NCBI GenBank assembly: GCA_003497625.1
Contig: DNNO01000006.1
Span: 1-43,532 of the forward strand
Length of the DNA: 43,532 nucleotides
Direction: 5' to 3'
Source: Flavobacterium sp.
Lineage (GTDB): Bacteria > Bacteroidota > Bacteroidia > Flavobacteriales > Flavobacteriaceae
The notes under the pieces are model-generated. The model was not told the DNA's origin, did not search any database, and worked only from the letters and a program-made list of their open reading frames with translations. This document shows positions 16,221 through 25,894 of the stretch, in pieces. Position 1 is the first letter of the stretch, and every line of letters begins with the position of its first letter. The translations under genes were made by a program, and so were the position numbers.

Positions 16221-17513
16221 TTATTTTTTTTGTTGTTCGAATTTTCCTTTGTAACGTTGGTACAATTCCGTGTGGTGGCTTTCTAAACTGATTTGTCTTC
16301 CATCAATAAAAGCGAATGAAATTACATTGGTTTTCATATCCAAAGCATCGCCTTCAGAAATAAATAATGTAGCGCTTTTACCAGATTCTAAAGTTCCGTA
16401 TTGCTTATCAATTCCTAAAATCTTAGCTGAATTTCCTGTGATTAATTGCAATGCTTGCTCTTTTGTTAATCCCCAAGCGGCACAAGTTCCAGCGTAAAAT
16501 GGAAGGTTTCTGGTTTGCATACGCTCCATATCGCCTGCGTTTTGTAAACCAACTAAGACACCAGCATCTACTAATAATTTAGCATTTTTGTATGGTAAAT
16601 TTACATCTTCATCTTCTAATAACGGCAAGCTGTGTACACGATTTAATAAAACCGAAACGTTGTTTTCTTTTAATAATGCGCCAACTTTAAAAGCATAATA
16701 ACCACCAACAATCGTCATGTTTTTAATGTTGTTTTTCTTTTTGAATAAAACGGCATCTATGATTTCTTTTTCTCCATTTGCATTTACAAACAAGGTTTTT
16801 TCACCCGATTGTAAACCTTTCATAGCTTCATAAGGAATATCTTTTTTAGCATTTTTACTTCCTAAATAAGCAAACGCATTGTCAAAATATTCTTGAATAG
16901 CTTTTACTTGTGGATCGTAGTTTTTGTTCATTTCGATTCCTCCTGGTTCTGCCCACCAACCGGCTCTTGAGTAGCTTCTTGGCCAGTTTAAGTGAATTCC
17001 ATCGTCGGTTTTAATCGAAGCATCTTCCCAGTTCCAAGCATCTAATTGAACAATTGATGATGTTCCTGGAATTCTTCCACCTCTTGGCGTAATTTGAGCC
17101 AATAAAACGCCATTTGGACGCGTAGTTTCCACTAATTTTGACTCAGCATTGTAAGCGATAATGCTTCTTACGTGTGGATTGAATTGTCCAATCTCACTTT
17201 CGTCATCTGAAGCTCTTACGGCATCAATTTCTACCAATCCTAATGTTGAGTTGGGTGCAATGAATCCAGGGTATACGTGTTTTCCTGAAGCATCAATCAC
17301 AATATCGTGTTTGGCTGGTTTCATTACTGTTGCATCTCCAATGTTTGCAATTTTTCCATCGATAATCGAAATTAAACTGTTTTCAATTACTTTTCCGTTT
17401 CCTAAATGCGCTTTGGCACCTAAGATTAAAATCGATTTACTTTGTTTTGGTGCTGGCGTTTGTTGGGCAAACCCAAACAAAGAAATAAATAAAAGAACTA
17501 TATATTTTTTCAT
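16221..17513 (-). CDS. Secreted amidohydrolase-fold protein lacking the HxH metal motif
   Basis: A 430-residue protein with a Sec signal peptide (KKYIVLLFISLFGFAQQ). It shows the composite-domain start of imidazolonepropionase-like amidohydrolases (SLISIIDGKIANIGD, then GKHVYPGFIAPNSTLG). In active members the segment after PGFI reads D-x-H-x-H; here it is APNST (about 86-90), so the two histidines that bind the first metal are gone. The later SxxDxxE-like metal aspartate is also altered (VGLQNAGDME). The C-terminal ALQLITGNSAKILGID and SGKSATLFI blocks of the family remain. I therefore expect a non-hydrolytic or altered-activity paralogue. The start is only two bases after the stop of the 1007-residue amidohydrolase gene, so the two are certainly co-transcribed and may form a complex. 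A terminator follows. Confidence 0.85.
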   Translation of the reverse strand: MKKYIVLLFISLFGFAQQTPAPKQSKSILILGAKAHLGNGKVIENSLISIIDGKIANIGDATVMKPAKHDIVIDASGKHVYPGFIAPNSTLGLVEIDAVRASDDESEIGQFNPHVRSIIAYNAESKLVETTRPNGVLLAQITPRGGRIPGTSSIVQLDAWNWEDASIKTDDGIHLNWPRSYSRAGWWAEPGGIEMNKNYDPQVKAIQEYFDNAFAYLGSKNAKKDIPYEAMKGLQSGEKTLFVNANGEKEIIDAVLFKKKNNIKNMTIVGGYYAFKVGALLKENNVSVLLNRVHSLPLLEDEDVNLPYKNAKLLVDAGVLVGLQNAGDMERMQTRNLPFYAGTCAAWGLTKEQALQLITGNSAKILGIDKQYGTLESGKSATLFISEGDALDMKTNVISFAFIDGRQISLESHHTELYQRYKGKFEQQKK

Positions 17514-17515
17514 TA

Positions 17516-20500
17516 TTAATTGTATTTATAGTGAGACTCTTTGCAATTTTCTCCTAAGGTATCACAATGGTAATGACCGTTTTCTTTTTTCTTAGGTAAT
17601 TGCGTTTTCATTCCTTTGTTTTTAGTGTCTAACATGAAGTTGATTAATTCAGCTCTTTCTTTTTGAATTTCGCTCATCACTTCTTTCTCTTTTTCTAAAT
17701 CATAGAAAATAATTCCGTCTACTAAAGTTTTTTCAGCTCTTGTGTAGATTGATAATGGACTATCAGACCAAAGCACAACATCAGCATCTTTTCCTACTTT
17801 GATACTTCCTACTTTATTATCTACTTGAAGAATTTTTGCTGGATTTAAGGTCACGAAATTCCAAGCTTCTTCTTCCGTTACATTTCCGTATTTAACCGTT
17901 TTAGCTGCTTCTTGGTTCAAACGTCTTGACATTTCAGCATCATCAGAATTGATAGAAACTTTTACGCCTTCGTTCATCATAATAGCTGCGTTGTATGGAA
18001 TGGCATCGTTAACTTCATATTTATAAGCCCACCAATCCGCAAATGTTGAACCAGCAACACCGTGTGCCGACATTTTATCAGCTAATTTGTAGCCTTCTAA
18101 AATGTGTGTGAATGTTTGAATTTTGAAACCATAACGCTCGGCTAATTTCATCAACATGTTTATTTCCGATTGTACATAAGAGTGACAAGTGATGAAACGT
18201 TTTTTTGCTAAAATTTCGCCTAAAACTTCCATTTCTACATCAAATCTTGGCATTTTTTTATTTTTACCTGATTTGTAAGTATCCCACTCATTTTTGTATT
18301 CGATTGCTCTGGTGAAATAATCTTCGTAAACTTGTTCCACACCCATACGCGATTGTGGGAAACGGCTTCTTTCAAAATCGCCCCAATTCGATTGTTTTAC
18401 GTTTTCTCCTAAAGCAAATTTGATGTATTTTGGAGCATCTTTCACTAACATTTCATCAGGAGAATAACCCCATTTTAATTTGATGAAAGCTGCACGACCA
18501 CCAATAGGATTTGCCGAACCATGTAATAAGTTAGCCGAAGTAACACCACCTGCTAAATTTCTGTAAATGTTGATGTCTTCAGAATTCACTACATCTTCAA
18601 TGGTAACTTCTGCTGATGAATTTTGTCCGCCTTCGTTAACTCCATTTGAAATAGCAATATGCGAATGTTCATCAATGATTCCAGCTGTTAAATGTTTGCC
18701 AGTTCCGTCAACAACTTTTGCTCCAGAAGAAGGTAAGTTTTTACCAATTTTTGCAATTTTTCCGTTTTCAATTAAAACGTCTGTTTCTTTTAAATTTCCT
18801 TCTTTTTCACCTGTCCAAACGGTTACATTTTTGAATAGAATCGTTTCTTGTTTTGGTTTTTCGTCGTTTCCAAAAGAAATATTTGGATACGTTACCGCAT
18901 ACATAGACGGCACTTTTGGTTCGTCTTTTTTATCATCTTTCTTTTTGTCTTCTTTAGCTTCAGTTGCTCTTTTAGTTGCAGTCCAAGAGGTTTCGTTTCC
19001 ATTTTCTAAAACGGCTTTTCCTTGCATCATGTCTTTTACGAAAGTTCCTGAAAGTCTTACGAAATTCGCTTTTGTAGTATCTTGATTTTTGATAACCAAA
19101 TTAACCCACGGATCATTGAACTGAATTTTTGTTCCAAAGTTGATGCTATCTTTAACTGCTTTTGCTTCAAATTTTGAAGTTTCGCCTTCGATTTTTAATT
19201 CGAATTTGTGATTATCAAAAACTAAATCGTAAGTCCCTCTGATATCAGTAGGATTGATTTTATCGATGATGTTTCGATTTCCTTGTACCCAGTTTTCTAA
19301 AATGTTGCTTTTGTCTTCAAAAATATCACCTGAAACGATAATGAAATTCGCTAATTTCCCTTTAGAAATAGAACCTAATTTATCAAATTGATTAACCAAT
19401 TTTGCAGGAGTTTCTGTTAAAGCTAATAATGCTTTGTCTTTTGGTAAACCATATAAAACGGCCTTTCTTAAATTTGATAAGAACGATTTTGTTTCTTTTA
19501 AATCAGCAGTTGAAAGTACGAATGAAACATTGTTCTCAGCTAAAATTTTCAAGTTGAAAGGTGCTTGATTCCAAAATTTCATATCGCTCAAGCTTACTTG
19601 TTGCGCTAAGTATGGATCTGTTACATCATAAGCATCAGGGAAATTCAATGGAATAATATAAGTAGCTCCCGATTTTTTGATTTCGTCAATACGCTCAAAT
19701 TCGTTTCCACTTCCTTTGATCAGATATTTAACTCCAAATTCATCACCTAATTTATCTGCTCTTAACGCATTTAGTTTATCACCAGCGTTGAAGATTTGAA
19801 GTAAAGATTTGTTAGCATTGAAAGCTTCTAAAGATAAATCTTTGTTAGTTGCATTTCCTTGTGCGTACCATTTAGCATCGTGAAATACCTGACGAATTAA
19901 AGCCATACTTCCCATCATGGAAGAAGGGTAACTTTGTTTGGTAAATTTACTTCTGCTGAATGTAAAATGTTGCGATACTTTATCTTTAATCATTCTGTCA
20001 GCGTTTGTGCCGAAATCGTTTAATGTCCAAAGTAAGCCTGTTCCTGCAATTACGCCATCATTGTGGTGACTTAAAACGGTTCCAAAACCAGCTTCTCTTA
20101 AACCTCCAGCTGCTTTTGAATCGTAGCTTAGGTTTTCATACGCATTGTATTCAGGTTTGATGTGGTCGTTCCAATAATAACCTTCACGATTGGTATCGTA
20201 TTGTGGTGTGAAGTTGCCACTAGGTCTTGGAGTAGGTTTGTTAATTCCAAATTCGCTATACAATTCTACGAATGATGGATAAATTGTTTTTCCTGTTGCA
20301 TCTACAATTGTAGTTCCTTTTGGAATAGAAATGTTTGTGCCAACTTCAACAATTTTGTTTTCTTTGATTAACAGCGTTGCTTTTTCAATTTTTTGCGTTG
20401 CTGATACATAAATAGTGGCGTTTGTAATAGCAACATAGTTTTTGAAGCTTTGTTTTACGCCATCATTTTTTGGAAAATATTCTTGAGCATTTCCGGAAAA

Positions 20501-20539
20501 TGAAATCAAGAATACTAACAATAACGATAAGTATTTCAT
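17516..20539 (-). CDS. Secreted tandem amidohydrolase (inactive N-half, intact C-half)
   Basis: A 1007-residue protein with a signal peptide (KYLSLLLVFLISFSGNAQE). The N-terminal half (about 35-425) is an amidohydrolase fold whose HxH is replaced: after GKTIYPSFV comes ELYSEFG (about 91-97). A beta-rich linker with a Lys/Asp/Glu-rich patch (about 430-560) follows. The C-terminal half (about 563-970) is a canonical imidazolonepropionase-like amidohydrolase: LTAGIIDEHSHIA with His625 and His627, FITCHSYV with His785, THILEG with His812, and SINSDDAEMS with the metal or catalytic Asp866-867. The tail ends in GHYHCDTLGENCKESHY, rich in His and Cys. A peptide, amide or cyclic-imide substrate in the periplasm is plausible but unknown. 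It heads a two-gene operon with the 430-residue paralogue. Confidence 0.88.
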   Translation of the reverse strand: MKYLSLLLVFLISFSGNAQEYFPKNDGVKQSFKNYVAITNATIYVSATQKIEKATLLIKENKIVEVGTNISIPKGTTIVDATGKTIYPSFVELYSEFGINKPTPRPSGNFTPQYDTNREGYYWNDHIKPEYNAYENLSYDSKAAGGLREAGFGTVLSHHNDGVIAGTGLLWTLNDFGTNADRMIKDKVSQHFTFSRSKFTKQSYPSSMMGSMALIRQVFHDAKWYAQGNATNKDLSLEAFNANKSLLQIFNAGDKLNALRADKLGDEFGVKYLIKGSGNEFERIDEIKKSGATYIIPLNFPDAYDVTDPYLAQQVSLSDMKFWNQAPFNLKILAENNVSFVLSTADLKETKSFLSNLRKAVLYGLPKDKALLALTETPAKLVNQFDKLGSISKGKLANFIIVSGDIFEDKSNILENWVQGNRNIIDKINPTDIRGTYDLVFDNHKFELKIEGETSKFEAKAVKDSINFGTKIQFNDPWVNLVIKNQDTTKANFVRLSGTFVKDMMQGKAVLENGNETSWTATKRATEAKEDKKKDDKKDEPKVPSMYAVTYPNISFGNDEKPKQETILFKNVTVWTGEKEGNLKETDVLIENGKIAKIGKNLPSSGAKVVDGTGKHLTAGIIDEHSHIAISNGVNEGGQNSSAEVTIEDVVNSEDINIYRNLAGGVTSANLLHGSANPIGGRAAFIKLKWGYSPDEMLVKDAPKYIKFALGENVKQSNWGDFERSRFPQSRMGVEQVYEDYFTRAIEYKNEWDTYKSGKNKKMPRFDVEMEVLGEILAKKRFITCHSYVQSEINMLMKLAERYGFKIQTFTHILEGYKLADKMSAHGVAGSTFADWWAYKYEVNDAIPYNAAIMMNEGVKVSINSDDAEMSRRLNQEAAKTVKYGNVTEEEAWNFVTLNPAKILQVDNKVGSIKVGKDADVVLWSDSPLSIYTRAEKTLVDGIIFYDLEKEKEVMSEIQKERAELINFMLDTKNKGMKTQLPKKKENGHYHCDTLGENCKESHYKYN

Positions 20540-20562
20540 GGTTTTTGGTTTAGTAATGGCTA

Positions 20563-20579
20563 AAGATAAAAATTATCTT
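20563..20579. promoter_or_regulatory. 17-base palindrome upstream of the amidohydrolase operon
   Basis: AAGATAA-AAA-TTATCTT is a perfect palindrome with a three-base centre, 24 bases upstream of the start at 20539. It includes a TATCTTTA-like near match to the -7 consensus on the minus strand, so it could be an operator over the promoter. Confidence 0.35.
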
Positions 20580-20636
20580 CGATTTTAATTATGTAAGAAA
20601 CGGATTTAAGAAATTTTAACTTTTGTTAATAGTAAA

Positions 20637-22424
20637 CTATCGGTTTATGTAAAGGTAACCAGTTAAGGGTTCAGAATAATTAGGATCATTTAAATGAAGA
20701 ATATAAAAATACGTTCCGGCTGGTGCTAAAGTACTTCCAACGCCTTCTTCCACGTAGCCATCCCAATCTGATTTATTGTTGTTTCCGGTCCATAAATGTT
20801 TGCCCCAACGGTTGTAAATTAATAATTCAAAGTTCACAAAAATATCACGAAGTCCATCGATAAAAAACGTGTCGTTTGAATTATCTCCATTTGGAGAAAC
20901 GGCATTGTAAACTGTTGGAGGACAATTTTCGGTTAATAAAAAGAATGAAGTGACAGAAAAGCAACCATTATCAATACGAATAAAAATTTCTTTTGGAGTG
21001 GTAAGCGCTTCGTAGTTTGACGTATTTGTTATTGGGTTTACATTTTGAACCGCATCATCATAACTTTCATGAAATGAAACAATATGGCTTGAATTTGTTT
21101 TAACTAATTCGGAATAACTGGAAAAATCAAAAAGGCCTCGAGTTAAACCAAGATTACAAGAAGTTAACGGGTTTAAATTATTGAAAGTTGGAGAAACCGT
21201 AAGTTCAATATCAATTTGGAAAGTATTGTTGTTTTCTACTAGTTCTGTAACAATTCCTGAACCATTTCCTGTATCGTCAACAACAGCTAGCAATGAAAAA
21301 TTTAGAGGAACAGAACTTGGAATAGTTAAAGTTATGGTCCCATTTTCGCTAACTCCAATTGGAATTATGTTTTGAGTGTATGCAGTTGTTATTGCTTGTG
21401 TTCCGGCATAAAAGGTGATTGGAGTATTGGCTTGTAAAACTTCTGTACTATTCAAATTTGAAACTGTAAAATCAATTGTCACTTCTCTTGAATTACATGT
21501 GGAAACCGGATTTTCTAATACAATGGTTGCATCAGGTAATTGACTGTTTAGTTTGGTAACTACAGTGTTAATCATAATGAAATCTTGAAAAGAAGTTAAT
21601 GCTATTGAAGCATTTGTATCTCCAATAGAAATATAACTATCAATTTCGTAAATATCCAAATCCATATTGTATAACTGGTTAGAGCCTGTAACCGAATTAG
21701 TGCTATTGAATACGTTATTTGGTGGATTAAAAGGATTGCTTATTGCGGTTCCATTTACAGTAAAATTCTCTGTAGCTAGTTGTGAATCTCCTTCCCAAGC
21801 AATAAATCCTGCTTTCGCGTTGGCATTATTTAATACATATAAATTAGTTAAATCTATTTGTAAGGCATCAGGAACACCTTGTAAACCATCATAAATGTTT
21901 AATTGGTTTAACGTTAAACTCGGATTTTCATAAACAATTAATATGGCCCAACCTGCAAAATTTGTCTTTCTACTGTAATGAAGTGCTTCAAAAGGAGAAA
22001 TGTCTAAATTAGAAAGGGTGTAAGTTCCATTTCCTGTTGTTTGAACTAAAGTTGTAATATCTTTAAATGCACTGAAATATGTAAAAGTACTAGGGTTGAA
22101 AAATCTAGAGTGTGAAAAAGTTCTATCAGGAGTAATTGTAGTTCCGTTTAAATCAACTTCAAAATCGCCATCACCGCTGCCTGCCCAATATAAATAAGCT
22201 CTAATAATTGTATCACTCGGACCTAAATTTAGTGTCGCAGATGAAGAAGTATTGGTTACATAGAAATTGGTTGGATTATTTTCAGCTATATTCATTGTAT
22301 TTCCCACAAATGTGAAATCGTATCTCCCGTTTATTTGGGTAAACAACGAAATATCTTGACCTTTTGTTAAAGTAGGTAATAGAATTCCTAATAGAAAAAT
22401 GGGGGAAAGTAATTTTTTCAACAT
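20637..22424 (-). CDS. Secreted protein with a T9SS type B C-terminal domain
   Basis: A 595-residue exported protein. It has a signal peptide (LKKLLSPIFLLGILLPTLTKGQ), and the last 90 residues or so are the gliding-motility-associated C-terminal domain: NAVSPNGDNSNDTFFIDGL, LLIYNRWGKHLW, then WDG and PAGTYFYIL, ending in GYLYINR. This domain routes cargo through the type IX secretion system to the cell surface or medium. Residues 25-300 are beta-rich and recall large extracellular adhesin-like proteins of the group; 300-410 looks like a CARDB-type beta-sandwich (DDTGNGSGIVTELVENNN). No catalytic motif is seen. It is separated by 97 bases from the amidohydrolase operon downstream and faces the glycan region divergently. 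Confidence 0.9.
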   Translation of the reverse strand: MLKKLLSPIFLLGILLPTLTKGQDISLFTQINGRYDFTFVGNTMNIAENNPTNFYVTNTSSSATLNLGPSDTIIRAYLYWAGSGDGDFEVDLNGTTITPDRTFSHSRFFNPSTFTYFSAFKDITTLVQTTGNGTYTLSNLDISPFEALHYSRKTNFAGWAILIVYENPSLTLNQLNIYDGLQGVPDALQIDLTNLYVLNNANAKAGFIAWEGDSQLATENFTVNGTAISNPFNPPNNVFNSTNSVTGSNQLYNMDLDIYEIDSYISIGDTNASIALTSFQDFIMINTVVTKLNSQLPDATIVLENPVSTCNSREVTIDFTVSNLNSTEVLQANTPITFYAGTQAITTAYTQNIIPIGVSENGTITLTIPSSVPLNFSLLAVVDDTGNGSGIVTELVENNNTFQIDIELTVSPTFNNLNPLTSCNLGLTRGLFDFSSYSELVKTNSSHIVSFHESYDDAVQNVNPITNTSNYEALTTPKEIFIRIDNGCFSVTSFFLLTENCPPTVYNAVSPNGDNSNDTFFIDGLRDIFVNFELLIYNRWGKHLWTGNNNKSDWDGYVEEGVGSTLAPAGTYFYILHLNDPNYSEPLTGYLYINR

Positions 22425-22533
22425 ACTGATTTAGTGAAAATTTGGTTCCAATTTACTATATTTTTTTTAAAAAACAGAATAAAGAAATCAGATGCCGTAA
22501 AAATTTAGTAATTTTCCGCTTTAAAATAATAGT

Positions 22534-23514
22534 TTGGGAAAGTATCACGTAGAAAAATATAGTTCAATACGTTATGATTTGTGGAACGAATTTGTAGCCA
22601 ATGCAAAAAATGCTACCTTCTTGTTTCATCGTGATTTTATGGAATATCATCAAGACCGATTTGAAGATTATTCATTGCTTGCTTTTGATGATAGTCATGA
22701 ATTAATAGCTGTTTTACCTGCAAATAGAGTAGGAGAAACCCTTTTTTCGCATCAAGGACTAACTTATGGTGGAATTGTAATTCATGAGAATACAAAACTT
22801 TCCGATTTTATCTCGATTGCAAAATCTGTTTTTGAATATTTGAAGACACAACAATTTCAGAAAATAATTTTCAAAGAAATTCCAACTATTTACAATCAAA
22901 TTCCTTCCGATGAATTACAATATTTGATGTTCTTAATGCAAGGGAATCTGGTTAGAAGAGATGTTTTGTCGGTTGTAGATTTGAAAAACAATTTTTCTTT
23001 TTCACGCGATAGAAAAAATGGGATTAAAAGAGGAATCAAAAATAATTTAGTCGTTAAAGAAGAAGCTAATTTTGAATTATTTTGGAATGAAATTTTAATT
23101 CCAAATTTAGAAGTTAAACATCAAGCAAAACCAGTTCATTCATTAGAAGAAATTCAGTTGTTGTTTAGTAAATTTCCAAAAAATATCCGACAATTTAATG
23201 TGTACCAAAATGATAAAATTGTGGCTGGAACAACCATTTTTGAAACGGATTTAGTAGCACATTCTCAATATATTTCGGGGAATTCAGATAAAAATGAATT
23301 GGGAAGTTTAGATTTTTTACACGATTATTTAATTTCTAACGTTTTTAAAGATAAAAAATATTTCGATTTTGGAATTTCCAATGAAAATCAAGGAAAAAAT
23401 ATAAATGAAGGTTTGTTGTATTGGAAAGAAAGTTTTGGTGCAAGAGCTATTACACAAGATTTTTACGAAGTTGAAATTAAAAATCACACACTTTTAGATA
23501 ACGTTTTACTATGA
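22534..23514 (+). CDS. FemAB/GNAT-like acyltransferase
   Basis: A 326-residue cytoplasmic protein with the GNAT-type fold of the FemAB/BioF2-like acetyltransferase group. Visible family blocks are [20 protein letters not shown] (about 30-49), [19 protein letters not shown], and the C-terminal [18 protein letters not shown] with YWKESFGA. It starts at a TTG, since no ATG lies upstream in frame and the next (residue 37) would cut into the conserved region. The stop overlaps the start of the aminotransferase by four bases (ATGA), so they are one operon. In this setting it may acylate the amino group made by the aminotransferase, but FemAB-like enzymes usually use aminoacyl-tRNA or acyl donors, so the substrate is open. 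Confidence 0.8.
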   Translation: MGKYHVEKYSSIRYDLWNEFVANAKNATFLFHRDFMEYHQDRFEDYSLLAFDDSHELIAVLPANRVGETLFSHQGLTYGGIVIHENTKLSDFISIAKSVFEYLKTQQFQKIIFKEIPTIYNQIPSDELQYLMFLMQGNLVRRDVLSVVDLKNNFSFSRDRKNGIKRGIKNNLVVKEEANFELFWNEILIPNLEVKHQAKPVHSLEEIQLLFSKFPKNIRQFNVYQNDKIVAGTTIFETDLVAHSQYISGNSDKNELGSLDFLHDYLISNVFKDKKYFDFGISNENQGKNINEGLLYWKESFGARAITQDFYEVEIKNHTLLDNVLL

Positions 23515-24611
23515 TACATTTCCTAAATTTAAGAAAACTAAATCAACCTTTTGAAGTTGCTTTTCAGAAAAAGATGAAGCAATTCTTAGATGGTGGTTGG
23601 TATATTTTAGGTAATGAAGTCAAGCAATTTGAAACTGATTTTGCTTTTTATTGCGGCACAAAACATTGTATTGGTGTTGGAAATGGTTTAGATGCTTTGG
23701 TTTTAATTTTCAAGGCTTATATTCATTTAGGAAAACTTGAAAAAGGAGATGAAGTTATTGTTCCAGCAAACACTTATATTGCTAGTGTTTTAGCTGTTTT
23801 ACAAGCTGATTTGGTCCCTGTTTTAGTGGAATCAAGATTAGAAACTTTCAACATCAATCCAGAAGAAATTGAAGCTAAAATAACTTCAAAAACAAAAGCC
23901 ATTTTACCTGTTCATCTTTACGGCCAATTGTGTGAAATGAAAGTTATTAATAAAATAGCTCAAAAACATAATTTATTGGTTATTGAAGATGCTGCTCAAG
24001 CACATGGAAGTCAGTTTTCAGAAAACGAAAAAGCAGGAAATTTATCAAACGCTGCGGCTTTTAGTTTTTATCCTGGAAAAAATTTGGGCGCTTTAGGCGA
24101 TGGTGGTGCAATTACAACTAACGATGATGAATTAGCTGAAGTGCTTTTTTCTATGCGAAATTACGGTTCAAAAGTAAAATATGAAAACGAAATTATCGGC
24201 GTAAATTCTCGTTTAGACGAATTGCAAGCGGCTTTTTTAAATATTAAATTAAAGCAATTAGATTCGGAAAATGAATTTCGTAGAAGCATGGCTAAACGCT
24301 ATCTTTCGGAAATTAAAAACGAAAAGGTTATAATGCCAAGTTGGGATTTATCTCAAAATCATGTGTTTCATTTATTTGTTATTCGAACTTCAAACCGATT
24401 AGAGTTACAAAATTATCTAAAAGAGAACGGAATTGAGACCATGATTCATTATCCAATTCCACCTCACAAACAAAAAGCGTTGCTAGATTGGAAAAATTTA
24501 TCATTTCCAATCACCGAGAAAATCCATGATGAGGTTTTGAGTATTCCATTGAATTCGGGTTTAAAAGCTTCCGAAATCCAACATATTATTACAATTTTAA
24601 ATCAATATTGA
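23511..24611 (+). CDS. DegT/DnrJ/EryC1/StrS-family sugar aminotransferase (FdtB/QdtB-like)
   Basis: A 366-residue PLP enzyme that transfers an amino group from glutamate to a nucleotide-linked keto-sugar. Motifs: GNGLDALVL (about 57-65), [20 protein letters not shown] with Asp160, and [17 protein letters not shown] with Schiff-base Lys190. Residues [14 protein letters not shown] near 225-240 form the usual loop. The presence of an FdtA-type 3,4-ketoisomerase in the same region (27880-28275) argues for a C-3 aminotransferase acting on dTDP-3-keto-6-deoxyhexose, as in Fuc3NAc or Qui3NAc synthesis; this assignment is inference. It overlaps the preceding FemAB-like gene by four bases and the following flippase gene by four bases. 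Confidence 0.92.
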   Translation: MIHFLNLRKLNQPFEVAFQKKMKQFLDGGWYILGNEVKQFETDFAFYCGTKHCIGVGNGLDALVLIFKAYIHLGKLEKGDEVIVPANTYIASVLAVLQADLVPVLVESRLETFNINPEEIEAKITSKTKAILPVHLYGQLCEMKVINKIAQKHNLLVIEDAAQAHGSQFSENEKAGNLSNAAAFSFYPGKNLGALGDGGAITTNDDELAEVLFSMRNYGSKVKYENEIIGVNSRLDELQAAFLNIKLKQLDSENEFRRSMAKRYLSEIKNEKVIMPSWDLSQNHVFHLFVIRTSNRLELQNYLKENGIETMIHYPIPPHKQKALLDWKNLSFPITEKIHDEVLSIPLNSGLKASEIQHIITILNQY

Positions 24612-25894
24612 TTTTGGATATTTTTAAAAAAATAAGTCAAAACCAATTGTTTAAAGTTACTTCACTCAGTAGTTTTAGCATTCTTGTACGATTAATTACT
24701 GGCTTTTTGTCGTCAAAAGTAATTGCTTATTTTGTTGGTCCATCAGGAATGGCTTTGATGGGAAATTTGAGAAGTTTTACATCATTGTTAGAATCTGTTG
24801 GAACACTCGGAATTCAGAATGGCGTTTTGCAAAATGTTGCTAAAAATCATCAAGATAGAGTAAAACTAAATTATTTTGTACGCCTTATTTTTTGGACACT
24901 TTTGTTTTTCTCGCTTTTAATTTCTACCGTTTTAATTTTTGGAAATTCGTATTTCGGAAAAATGATTTTCAATCGTCAATTAGAGTATAATTTTATTTTA
25001 AATTTTGTTGCTTTTTTTCTTCCATTTCAAGTTTTTCATCTCTTTTTTGTTACGGTTTTAAATGGTTTTAGTTATTACAAAAAGGTAACTTTGATTTCGA
25101 TTTATGGTTACATTGCTAGTTTACTTACATCATTTGTTTTTATTTGGTTTTACGGAGTTTTTGGTGCTTTGGTTTCCATTTCTATAACTTCATTTTTATT
25201 GTTTTTATTTTCAAGTTTTTATTTTTTTAAAGAGTTTTCATTTGGAATTATTTTTAGGAAAATTCAAATCGATTTCAGTGTTTTAAAAGGATTGATTCCA
25301 TTTGGAATTATGTCGCTTTTTACGGCTGTTTTAACTCCTATTTTATACATTTTTATTCGAAATCTGATTGCTAAAGAAGTTTCTATTGAAGCTTCAGGTT
25401 GGTTTGAAGCGATGCAAAGAATTTCGGGTTTTTATTTCATGTTTATTTCAACTTTGGTAAGTTTTTATTTCTTACCAGAATTAATCAAAACCTCTTCAGA
25501 ACATGAAAAATTAGCCATTACAACAAAGTTTTTCAAACAAGTTATTCCTGTTTTTTTAATTACTTTAATTGGTGTTTATTTCTGCAAAGATTTTATAATT
25601 AAATTATTGCTAACATCTGATTTTTACCAAGTGAGAGAATTGTTTGCTTGGCAACTTATTGGAGATTTTTTCAAAGCAATGTCACTAATTTTAGGAATTC
25701 GATTTTATGTAATTAAAGACTTAAAAGGCTATCTTCTTACTGAAAGCATATCATTTTTAGTGTTTTTTGTTGCTTCTTGGTTTTGGATTCCAATTTATGG
25801 TGCGATTGGAGCTGTAATCAGTTATGCAGCTACTTATTTCATTTACTTTTTAGCTTTGGTTGTCTATTTTAGAAAAGTTATTTTTAAGTCTTAA
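24608..25894 (+). CDS. Wzx-type polysaccharide flippase (MOP family)
   Basis: A 428-residue inner-membrane protein with about twelve hydrophobic segments, of the O-antigen translocase/polysaccharide-biosynthesis family that moves undecaprenyl-diphosphate-linked glycan units to the periplasm. The N-terminus ([20 protein letters not shown], then [19 protein letters not shown]) is characteristic of the WzxE-like group found beside DegT aminotransferases. It begins at a TTG overlapping the TGA of the aminotransferase (TTGA); a second TTG two codons later could also serve, and no ATG is available before residue 48 or so. Its 3' end meets the convergent glycosyltransferase gene, overlapping by four bases. 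Confidence 0.9.
   Translation: MILDIFKKISQNQLFKVTSLSSFSILVRLITGFLSSKVIAYFVGPSGMALMGNLRSFTSLLESVGTLGIQNGVLQNVAKNHQDRVKLNYFVRLIFWTLLFFSLLISTVLIFGNSYFGKMIFNRQLEYNFILNFVAFFLPFQVFHLFFVTVLNGFSYYKKVTLISIYGYIASLLTSFVFIWFYGVFGALVSISITSFLLFLFSSFYFFKEFSFGIIFRKIQIDFSVLKGLIPFGIMSLFTAVLTPILYIFIRNLIAKEVSIEASGWFEAMQRISGFYFMFISTLVSFYFLPELIKTSSEHEKLAITTKFFKQVIPVFLITLIGVYFCKDFIIKLLLTSDFYQVRELFAWQLIGDFFKAMSLILGIRFYVIKDLKGYLLTESISFLVFFVASWFWIPIYGAIGAVISYAATYFIYFLALVVYFRKVIFKS

Noticed and set aside
18567-19085. 172-codon plus-strand frame opposite the tandem amidohydrolase
   Set aside because: It lies antisense to a well-supported coding region, and its composition mirrors Lys/Glu-rich codons of the other strand.
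22425-22533. Promoter pair between the T9SS cargo gene and the FemAB-like gene
   Set aside because: The 109-base divergent gap must hold promoters, but no exact TAnnTTTG element lies on either strand at a useful distance, so none is called.
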